From assembly GCA_018223435.1 (NCBI GenBank), contig JAGTTO010000001.1, positions 3,844,001 through 3,908,000 of the forward strand: 64,000 nucleotides of DNA. The letters are read 5' to 3'. Below are positions 43,417 to 49,221 of the stretch, piece by piece; the first letter of the stretch is position 1, and every line of letters begins with the position of its first letter. The notes under the pieces were generated by a model. The model did no database searches and had not been told where the DNA came from. It was given only the letters and a program-made list of their open reading frames with translations. This DNA is from Lachnospiraceae bacterium Marseille-Q4251 (GTDB taxonomy: Bacteria; Bacillota; Clostridia; Lachnospirales; Lachnospiraceae). The position numbers and the translations under genes were made by a program.

Positions 43417-45021
43417 ATGAATCATAGCAGGAAATTGCTGAAAAGGGTAATTGCAATTACAACTGCCGCTTCATTTGTTACAGTGGGGGGAGATACTGCA
43501 TTGGCAGCAGGCTCCTATCGGGAGGCCGAGACAGCGGCGTATGATAATTTTGTAGCGGGAACAGCTTCTCTGTGGAATGATTATCTGGAAAATTATCAGA
43601 AAGCGCTGACGGGTTCCAAGGCAGTGATCGACCTGAAGCTGGAAGATACGGGAAAGCTTCTGCTTGGAAGTGCGGCAGGAGGAATGGATTTGTCCTGGCT
43701 TAACAATGTGAGTCTGGACACAAGCGTATCCATTCAGAAAGGTCTGGAGGCAGTGAAAATGGCGGTGCTTCTGAATGACTCCAGGCTTTGTGATCTGAAT
43801 GCGTATGTGGATCTGGAGAATCTGATGGAGTATATGCAGGTTCCGGATATTTCAGGCGGGTATCTTCAGATTTCCATGCAGAATTTAGATAATGGTTTGT
43901 CCGCAGATTCTCTGAAAGAGTCAATGAATCTTCTTTCTGATCTAAGTATCCTTCTTCCGGATAAAGATACCGTGAGCTCTCTCCTGGGACGCTATGGCCA
44001 TCTGATAATCGATAACATGGAGGATGGGCTCTCTGCACAGGAAAAGGTTTCAGAAGAGGGTGTCAGTGAAGACTGTACCATGTATGAGGGCCAGATCAAA
44101 GCTGCAAATGCGGTGGAGATGGTCAGACAGATTGCTGAAACTGCCAGGGATGATAAAGAAATTAAGAGTCTGTTTGATAGCGCCGCAGAAGCCGGCATCA
44201 GCAAAGAAGAGCAGTACAAAGAGTTCCAGGATGCTCTGGATGAGCTGCTTTCAGAGGTTGAGACCGCAGATGAATCCGCTGACAACTCAACAGCAATTTA
44301 CTCGAAAATATGGGTAAATGGAGAGGACAAGGTAGTAGGTCGTGAATTTGGAACGGTGGAGGGAACAGAGGAAACCCCGATTTTTGTCTGGAAAGCGCCT
44401 TCCGCCGGCAGTTCTTCAGGACTTCTTATAGGACTGGCGTCTGACGGTTCCACTGTGGCCCTGACAGGATCAGGAACAACGGAGAATGGCCTTCTGACAG
44501 GAGATTATACACTGACGGTAGACGGAACCGACTCTCTGGCAGTTCATGTGGAGAAGCTGGAAACAAAACCGGAAAAAGCCGGTTACTATAATGGTAAATT
44601 TACACTTACGATACCGACGAATGGATCTGAAGATGAGGAAGCCAATATGCTTTCAAGCTTTGCGGCAGAGATCAATCTCACTTCTGATCCGACAGCGGGG
44701 ACAAGCAGAATGGATCTGAGCCTTACGATTTCCGGAATTTCTCTGGCAACCTTATCCATCCGCGGCGGCTATACAGCGGAAGTGGAAGTTCCGGATCTTG
44801 ATACCGTGACGCCGGTTTATTCTGTTGAGGATGAGGATGATCTGACGGAGTATCTGAAGACGGTCAACTGGGATAGCTTGGCCGCCAATGCAGTTGCGGC
44901 AGGCGTACCGGAAGACCTTGTCTCTCAGTTTAAACTGACGCTTGAAAGTGCGGTGGAGAATACGCTCAATCCGCAGCCAGCCGATACGGAGACTGCTGAA
45001 ACGATGGAAGAAGTAGCATAG
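43417..45021 (+). CDS. Secreted protein of unknown function
   Basis: 534 residues with a Sec signal peptide (basic start, hydrophobic core, probable cleavage after DTALA near residue 30). No known domain is recognised. The N-terminal part repeatedly mentions substrate-like beta features (DLKLEDTGKLLL, VSIQKGLEAVKMAVL), a central helical acidic region follows (about 250-285) and a beta-rich C-terminal half with LTISGISLATLSIRGGY. Not obviously cell-wall anchored: no LPXTG and no membrane tail. Very good AAGGAGG site. It is flanked by terminators and so monocistronic. Confidence 0.75.
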   Translation: MNHSRKLLKRVIAITTAASFVTVGGDTALAAGSYREAETAAYDNFVAGTASLWNDYLENYQKALTGSKAVIDLKLEDTGKLLLGSAAGGMDLSWLNNVSLDTSVSIQKGLEAVKMAVLLNDSRLCDLNAYVDLENLMEYMQVPDISGGYLQISMQNLDNGLSADSLKESMNLLSDLSILLPDKDTVSSLLGRYGHLIIDNMEDGLSAQEKVSEEGVSEDCTMYEGQIKAANAVEMVRQIAETARDDKEIKSLFDSAAEAGISKEEQYKEFQDALDELLSEVETADESADNSTAIYSKIWVNGEDKVVGREFGTVEGTEETPIFVWKAPSAGSSSGLLIGLASDGSTVALTGSGTTENGLLTGDYTLTVDGTDSLAVHVEKLETKPEKAGYYNGKFTLTIPTNGSEDEEANMLSSFAAEINLTSDPTAGTSRMDLSLTISGISLATLSIRGGYTAEVEVPDLDTVTPVYSVEDEDDLTEYLKTVNWDSLAANAVAAGVPEDLVSQFKLTLESAVENTLNPQPADTETAETMEEVA

Positions 45022-45033
45022 AAAATAGCATAG

Positions 45034-45071
45034 AAAAAGGGAAGGCTTTTTGTGGAGGTCTTCCCTTTTTT
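45034..45071 (+). terminator. Terminator after the secreted protein gene
   Basis: About 11 bp, AAAAAGGGAAG with CTTCCCTTTTT, followed by T. Confidence 0.88.
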
Positions 45072-45132
45072 GCTAAAAAATGATTTTACTTACCAGTATA
45101 AGCCCTGGCTGAAAAAGATTCAATAGCAAATG

Positions 45133-45175
45133 AAAAGGAGCTGTCCGCCAGTATTTCTGGTGCGACAGCTCTTTT
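45133..45175. repeat. REP-like hairpin
   Basis: A 12-13 bp stem (AAAAGGAGCTGTC with GACAGCTCTTTT) enclosing a second CCAG/CTGG stem. It is in the 646-base gap 45022-45667 and detached from any gene end, so a dispersed palindromic element or a second terminator. Confidence 0.5.
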
Positions 45176-45240
45176 CAGATGCTGCGATGGAGAGCTTCTG
45201 TAAGCTCTAATTGACTGAAAGCTTAAAAATCCCAAACGCA

Positions 45241-45346
45241 GTCAATGAACCCACTGAAATCACATGACTGCAACTCCTAAAAACTTCAAAATAAGTCAAT
45301 CAACCCTCAAAATCACATGCCCTCAACCTCTAAAATTCCTAAATGA
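45241..45346. repeat. Degenerate tandem repeat, period about 54 bases
   Basis: Two units begin GTCAAT at 45241 and 45295. Each continues with AACCC, AAATCACATG, CAAC and CTAAAA at matching distances; a partial third unit appears to end just before 45241. Noncoding. Confidence 0.5.
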
Positions 45347-45394
45347 GTTACCCCCATATCCAGCACCATCCATTCCCGCCATATAGTCTTACCC

Positions 45395-45426
45395 CACCAG
45401 CCTGACGTAAGCCTCATATTTTTTGA
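45395..45426. repeat. Solo copy of an inverted-repeat segment of the 23-kb element
   Basis: 32 bases matching 23725-23756 at 26 positions, around the shared TGACGTAA (45403-45410). It suggests a decayed end of the same element family. Confidence 0.45.
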
Positions 45427-45513
45427 CCTTAAGCAGAAAGAGTTGTTCTAAGGGAAAGGCGGTCAGCCTGTCCCCTCGAATAAAAAGGCCTTCAAATAAA
45501 AAGTCAAAAAAGA

Positions 45514-45542
45514 ATGACAAAGTCCCTCTTTCATGTTAGGAT
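45514..45542 (+). promoter_or_regulatory. Candidate promoter just upstream of a MITE
   Basis: ATGACA (45514-45519), 17-base spacer, TAGGAT (45537-45542). Transcription would start at the left end of the MITE, making the element the 5' leader of the following gene. Confidence 0.4.
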
Positions 45543-45550
45543 GAAATACA

Positions 45551-45645
45551 CTAGTACAGTGAAAATTAAGTATCTGCTATATTGACGCAGCAGATGAAAA
45601 ATCAGACAAGTCAATATGGCGGTTACTTAATATTCACTGTACTAG
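45551..45645. mobile_element. TA-flanked MITE, short copy
   Basis: 95 bases with imperfect inverted ends of about 33 bases (GTACAGTGAAWATTAAGTA at the tips) between TA dinucleotides. Same sequence as the copy at 57787-57950 except for a 70-base internal deletion between two ACGCAG repeats. No gene inside; size and TA flanks suggest a non-autonomous element moved by an IS630/mariner-type transposase. Confidence 0.85.
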
Positions 45646-45667
45646 GAGCATTGAGGAGGCAAAAGAG

Positions 45668-46300
45668 ATGAAAAAATGGTTAGCAGTATTTACATGTGGA
45701 CTGCTGCTTTCTGCCGGCGTATGTATGAGTCAGGCGGAGGGAGCAGGGGAAGATACTCTGTATGAGAAAGGAAAAGAGATAGCGGAACTTGTGATAGATG
45801 CGGTACGTTCCGAAGATTATGTAAATCTCTATTCTGCCAGCGAGGATGTGAGCAATCTGTTGAAAGAAGTGGGAACGGCAGAGTGGGCGGAGCCGGAGGC
45901 TGTGTATGAGGTTACGGTGTCTGATGCATTTTATAAAACTTTGGATGAAGCTGGAGCTCTGAACAATCTCTCAGAAGAACTGGCAAAAATAGTAAAAAGT
46001 AAACTTTTCACTTCCATGGTCTATCAGATCAGCGGATACAGCAGCTCTGTAGAGCTGGCAGCTGCAAGTGTCTGCAGCGCAGGAAAAACTTTTTTGGCTC
46101 CGGAGATTACAGAAAATAATATCTGTATTTATACCTACGATGACGGCAAGCCCATAGCAGTCACTTTTATTCTCGGCGACGACGGAACCGTGAGCGCCAA
46201 TGGAATTATTATCCTGAACGACGATTTCCAGCACGATTCCGTGGAAGAGATTGAAGAAGCTTTTGCTGACTTCCAGGCAGAAGTGACGCAGATTAAATAA
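45668..46300 (+). CDS. Secreted protein of unknown function
   Basis: 210 residues with a Sec signal peptide (MKKWLAVFTCGLLLSAGVCMS; cleavage probably near AEG at 24-26). The mature part is mixed helix/strand with an early helical section (KGKEIAELVIDAVRSEDYVNLYSAS) and a later beta section (NICIYTYDDGKPIAVTFILGDDG), reminiscent of small NTF2- or DUF3887-like extracellular domains but not assignable. GAGGAGG ribosome site. A MITE sits directly upstream, between the candidate promoter and the ribosome site. 13 bases before the rsmH paralogue. Confidence 0.75.
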   Translation: MKKWLAVFTCGLLLSAGVCMSQAEGAGEDTLYEKGKEIAELVIDAVRSEDYVNLYSASEDVSNLLKEVGTAEWAEPEAVYEVTVSDAFYKTLDEAGALNNLSEELAKIVKSKLFTSMVYQISGYSSSVELAAASVCSAGKTFLAPEITENNICIYTYDDGKPIAVTFILGDDGTVSANGIIILNDDFQHDSVEEIEEAFADFQAEVTQIK

Positions 46301-46313
46301 AAAGGAGTATATT

Positions 46314-47366
46314 ATGACACAGGAACCACAGCAGCCCCACAAGAGACGGGTGCGCTATAAAGGAAAATATCCGAAGAAATTTGAGGAAAAATATAAGGAA
46401 CTTCAGCCGGAAAAATATCAGGACACGATTCAGCATGTGATCCAAAAGGGCAATACGCCGGCGGGCATGCACATTTCCATTATGGTAAAGGAGATCATCG
46501 ATTTCCTTGAGATTAAACCGGGAGAGATTGGTTTTGACGCTACATTAGGCTACGGCGGCCATACGAAAGCCATGTTGGAATGCTTAAAAGGAGAGGGGCA
46601 TATCTATGCCACAGACGTGGACCACGAGGAAGCCGCCAAGACGAAAAAACGGCTGGAAGAGCTGGGCTTCGGCGAGGATATTCTGACAATCAAACTCCAG
46701 AACTTCTGCACGATTGATGAGATTGCCAGAGAGGTGGGAGGCTTTGATTTTCTGCTGGCAGATTTGGGCGTATCTTCCATGCAGATCGACAACCCGAAAC
46801 GGGGCTTTTCCTTCAAGGTGGACGGCCCTCTGGACCTTCGCCTGGATCAGGAGAGCGGCATCAGCGCGGCGGAGCGGCTTCGCACCATTTCCCGGGATGA
46901 ACTGGCCGGTATGCTCTATGAGAACTCTGACGAGCCCTACTGCGAGGAGCTGGCCAAAGCCATCACCGACGAGATCCGGAAAGGCAATCCCATGGACACA
47001 ACCACAGCCCTTCGGGAGGTCATCGAGAAGACGCTGGATTTCCTTCCGGAAAAAGAGAAAAAAGACACGATCAAAAAGACCTGCCAGCGGACCTTTCAGG
47101 CGCTCCGCATCGATGTGAACCGGGAGTTCGAGGTTCTCTATGAGTTTATGGAGAAGCTTCCGGATGCTCTTCGTCCCGGCGGAAGAGCAGCGATTCTTAC
47201 CTTCCATTCCGGTGAGGACAAGCTGGTGAAAAAGGCGCTGAAGGAGGGCTATAAGGCCGGAATTTACGCGGATTATGCCAAAGACGTGATTCGTCCCTCA
47301 GCCCAGGAGTGCGTTCAAAACGGCCGGGCCCGCTCTACGAAAATGCGCTGGGCCATCAAAGCATAA
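46314..47366 (+). CDS. RsmH-like 16S rRNA (cytosine) methyltransferase paralogue
   Basis: SAM-dependent methyltransferase of the MraW/RsmH family (N4 of C1402 in 16S rRNA). 350 residues, with about 45 extra basic N-terminal residues (KRRVRYKGKYPKKFEEKYKE). Motifs: GFDATLGYGGHT for SAM binding, ADLGVSSMQID, GFSFKVDGPLDLRLD, ILTFHSGEDKLVK and the terminal NGRARSTKMRWA. The usual HxPVLLxE start is replaced by MHISIMVKE, and there is no mraZ, ftsL or pbp gene nearby, so this is probably a second, divergent copy. Confidence 0.85.
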   Translation: MTQEPQQPHKRRVRYKGKYPKKFEEKYKELQPEKYQDTIQHVIQKGNTPAGMHISIMVKEIIDFLEIKPGEIGFDATLGYGGHTKAMLECLKGEGHIYATDVDHEEAAKTKKRLEELGFGEDILTIKLQNFCTIDEIAREVGGFDFLLADLGVSSMQIDNPKRGFSFKVDGPLDLRLDQESGISAAERLRTISRDELAGMLYENSDEPYCEELAKAITDEIRKGNPMDTTTALREVIEKTLDFLPEKEKKDTIKKTCQRTFQALRIDVNREFEVLYEFMEKLPDALRPGGRAAILTFHSGEDKLVKKALKEGYKAGIYADYAKDVIRPSAQECVQNGRARSTKMRWAIKA

Positions 47367-47383
47367 GACGGGAATAAAAAACA

Positions 47384-47704
47384 ATGAGAAGACAGAAGAG
47401 AAAGATGACAGAATTTCTGGTACTGGCTGTTGTTTTGTCCCTGACCGCCTGCAGCGGAAAAACCACGGAGGCTGAGACGGAGACCCAGTCGGAGAGCACG
47501 ACAGAAGCGGAATTTGCCGGTATCATTGATGTGAAAACGGACTGGAAGGCAACTTTTGAAGCCGTACTGATGAAAGAGCGCGGGGTAAAACCGGATCATT
47601 ACGAAGAGCTTGGCAGCGGAATCTATCAGGTTTATGTGGAGAAGGATGGAAAAGTCATTCCCTACGCCATCGTCGATTCCACTACCGGCGAGTACCACGG
47701 ATAA
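47384..47704 (+). CDS. Small putative lipoprotein
   Basis: 106 residues with a basic N-terminus, hydrophobic segment and lipobox SLTAC (C23). A Thr/Glu-rich linker (TTEAETETQSESTTEAE) leads to a small C-terminal domain of about 55 residues ending STTGEYHG. No known family. It follows the rsmH paralogue by 17 bases and may share its transcript. Confidence 0.7.
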   Translation: MRRQKRKMTEFLVLAVVLSLTACSGKTTEAETETQSESTTEAEFAGIIDVKTDWKATFEAVLMKERGVKPDHYEELGSGIYQVYVEKDGKVIPYAIVDSTTGEYHG

Positions 47705-47719
47705 AAATGAGAAAATTTT

Positions 47720-47760
47720 TCAACAATCCTCTGCCTCAGGCGGAGGATTCGTGCTATAAT
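47720..47760 (+). promoter_or_regulatory. Hairpin and extended -10 promoter
   Basis: Hairpin AATCCTCTGCC with GGCGGAGGATT (one T-G pair), then TGCTATAAT with TATAAT at 47755-47760. It probably starts the transcript of the 89-residue gene. Confidence 0.5.
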
Positions 47761-47807
47761 AACAGTAAACCGCGTCTTTATGCGGAAAAAAGAAAGGATG
47801 AAGGATC

Positions 47808-48077
47808 ATGGTAATTGGCAGATATTATCGGCTTTCAAAGACGATTACAGAGGAACAGGCAGAGCAGATTGTAAAGGAGCTCGCTGCAAGAGAAGACGTA
47901 AAGGCAGTGGCATTCACGGATGACCGGAAAATGCTGCGTATGGAAAGCATTGACGGAGAGTACAAGGATATCATGTACTATGCGGTAAACGTTCTGAGCC
48001 GTGAGGCAGGCGGCTGCGAGATCTCCTTCGATCACTTCGATACTGAGGCGCTGGAGAAAGCGCTCAAGGAGAAATAA
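47808..48077 (+). CDS. Small conserved-looking protein of unknown function
   Basis: 89 residues, acidic/basic mixed, predicted alternating strands and helices (YYRLSKTITEEQAEQIVKELAARE, VKAVAFTDDRKMLRMES), a pattern compatible with a ferredoxin-like or HMA-like fold but without the CxxC metal motif. AAAGGATGAAGG upstream gives a reasonable start at 47808. It precedes a broken AraC gene and a metal-transport module, which may or may not be related. Confidence 0.6.
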   Translation: MVIGRYYRLSKTITEEQAEQIVKELAAREDVKAVAFTDDRKMLRMESIDGEYKDIMYYAVNVLSREAGGCEISFDHFDTEALEKALKEK

Positions 48078-48095
48078 AAATCGTTTTGGAGCATT

Positions 48096-48306
48096 TTGTT
48101 CCGTTTTGGGGTGGAAAAAGCAAAAATGGCGTGCTATGATACTCTCAAGGGAACTTTTCCGGGAGCTGTACGAGACGGAGGAGAGCATCGCGGGAATCGG
48201 GATGAGGGTGGGCTATTCCAACCCCGGCAAATTTTCAGCAGCTTTTCAGTCGGTGATGAACCATACCCCATCGGACTACCGGAAAATGATCACATTTTAT
48301 CAATAA
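48096..48306 (+). pseudogene. Remnant of an AraC family regulator
   Basis: Only the C-terminal helix-turn-helix half survives. One frame contains GVEKAKMACYDTL (like the first HTH helix region), then the match moves to another frame with ESIAGIGMRVGYSNPGKFSAAF and MNHTPSDYRK, the AraC second HTH and C-terminal motif. There is at least one frameshift and no N-terminal sensor domain or good start, so it is not functional. Confidence 0.7.
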
Positions 48307-48312
48307 ATTGTC

Positions 48313-48341
48313 TTGACAAAAAAACAATATTCCGGTATGAT
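48313..48341 (+). promoter_or_regulatory. Promoter of the DUF2325 metal module
   Basis: TTGACA (48313-48318), 17-base spacer, TATGAT (48336-48341); near consensus. Confidence 0.85.
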
Positions 48342-48345
48342 TTTG

Positions 48346-48361
48346 GTTAGAAGAAACTAAC
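48346..48361. promoter_or_regulatory. Operator-like palindrome 1
   Basis: GTTAG-N6-CTAAC, positioned at the predicted transcription start. Same arms and spacing as the second copy 61 bases downstream. Confidence 0.65.
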
Positions 48362-48365
48362 GTAT

Positions 48366-48397
48366 GCGGCGGGAGTGAACTCCAGCCGCGATTTTTA
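48366..48397 (+). terminator. Hairpin with T-run between the two operators
   Basis: GCGGC with GCCGC outside and GGAGT with ACTCC inside, followed by ATTTTT. It would end transcripts early and may act as an attenuator. Confidence 0.6.
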
Positions 48398-48406
48398 AAT
48401 ATATAG

Positions 48407-48422
48407 GTTAGAACAAGCTAAC
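48407..48422. promoter_or_regulatory. Operator-like palindrome 2
   Basis: GTTAG-N6-CTAAC, identical arms and spacing to copy 1, ending 19 bases before the DUF2325 start codon. Confidence 0.65.
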
Positions 48423-48441
48423 TAATAGTCAGGAGGAATCT

Positions 48442-48732
48442 ATGAGCGTAGTAATTATCGGTGGAAATGAAAGAATGGTTTGTCAGTATTCAGATATCTG
48501 TAAATGTTATGGCTGCAAGGCCAAGGTATTCCCGAAGGAGCACGGATCTGTGAGAAAAAAGATCGGCTGTCCGGATCTTCTGATCCTGTTTACCAATACC
48601 GTTTCCCATAAAATGGTAATTACTGCCGCTCAGGAGGCAAAGAGGAACAACGTGCCCATCGCCAGAATTCATACCAGCAGTGCAGCGGCTCTGAAGACTG
48701 TTCTTGATGAGTATTGCGTGGCAAATGCCTGA
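48442..48732 (+). CDS. DUF2325 domain protein
   Basis: 96-residue protein of DUF2325: MSVVIIGGNERM start, KCYGCKAKVF, PDLLILFTNTVSHKMV and a terminal RIHTSSAAALKTVL. The function is unknown in general; members often lie near metal-transport genes. Three N-terminal Cys (C14, C20, C25 region: VCQYSDICKCYGC) could bind a metal. AGGAGG site. First gene after the twin palindromes and likely under metal control. Confidence 0.85.
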   Translation: MSVVIIGGNERMVCQYSDICKCYGCKAKVFPKEHGSVRKKIGCPDLLILFTNTVSHKMVITAAQEAKRNNVPIARIHTSSAAALKTVLDEYCVANA

Positions 48733-48766
48733 TAGATGAAAAAAAATATCAAAAACGAAAAATAAC

Positions 48767-48796
48767 TTGAAATTTGGTCGAATCCTGATATATAAT
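48767..48796 (+). promoter_or_regulatory. Second promoter of the metal module
   Basis: TTGAAA (48767-48772), 18-base spacer, TATAAT (48791-48796), between the DUF2325 gene and the small membrane protein gene. Confidence 0.65.
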
Positions 48797-48850
48797 AATT
48801 CCTAAATTTCAAAGACACTAAAACAATCACATATCAGGAGGTACATAAAA

Positions 48851-49168
48851 ATGGCAAAATTCAGTGATATCAATTGGAAAAATCCGGGACTCTTTGCAGC
48901 AGGCGTTCTTTTCGGAACAGCAGGAATCAAGGCACTGTCCAGTAAGGATGCGAAGAAGCTTTACACCAACTGCACCGCAGCAGTTCTCCGGGCGAAAGAG
49001 TGTGTGATGAAGACCGTCACCACCGTTCAGGAAAACGCAACTGATATTTACGAGGGCGCAAAGGAAATCAACGAGGAGCGCGCAGCTGCTGAGGAAGCCT
49101 TCGAGGATGCAGCAGAGGACGAGACCACCACTGATTTCAAAGAAGAGACCGAGACCACAGAAGAGTAA
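48851..49168 (+). CDS. Small membrane-anchored acidic protein (DUF6110-like; PacL-like layout)
   Basis: 105 residues. A single glycine-rich hydrophobic segment near the N-terminus (PGLFAAGVLFGTAGIKAL), an amphipathic Ala/Glu-rich helix (KECVMKTVTTVQENATDIYEGAKEINEERAAAEEAF) and a strongly acidic tail (EDETTTDFKEETETTEE). This layout, with a P-type ATPase gene directly downstream, resembles mycobacterial PacL metallochaperones of CtpC-type ATPases. Here the metal site would be acidic rather than His-rich. The relation is from memory and layout, not from an alignment. Confidence 0.75.
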   Translation: MAKFSDINWKNPGLFAAGVLFGTAGIKALSSKDAKKLYTNCTAAVLRAKECVMKTVTTVQENATDIYEGAKEINEERAAAEEAFEDAAEDETTTDFKEETETTEE

Positions 49169-49176
49169 AAAAGAAG

Positions 49177-49206
49177 ACACCTGCAGAGCTTTCTGCAGGT
49201 GTTTTT
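49177..49206 (+). terminator. Terminator-like hairpin before the ATPase gene
   Basis: A perfect 11-bp stem ACACCTGCAGA with TCTGCAGGTGT and TTTT. It is inside the presumed operon, only 16 bases before the ATPase start, so it probably lowers ATPase expression relative to the small protein. Confidence 0.8.
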
Positions 49207-49221
49207 AAAGGAGTGAGCCAG

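Noticed and set aside
45241..45346. Possible CRISPR array
   Set aside because: Only two degenerate units of 54 bases without constant repeats and unique spacers, and no cas genes in the window.
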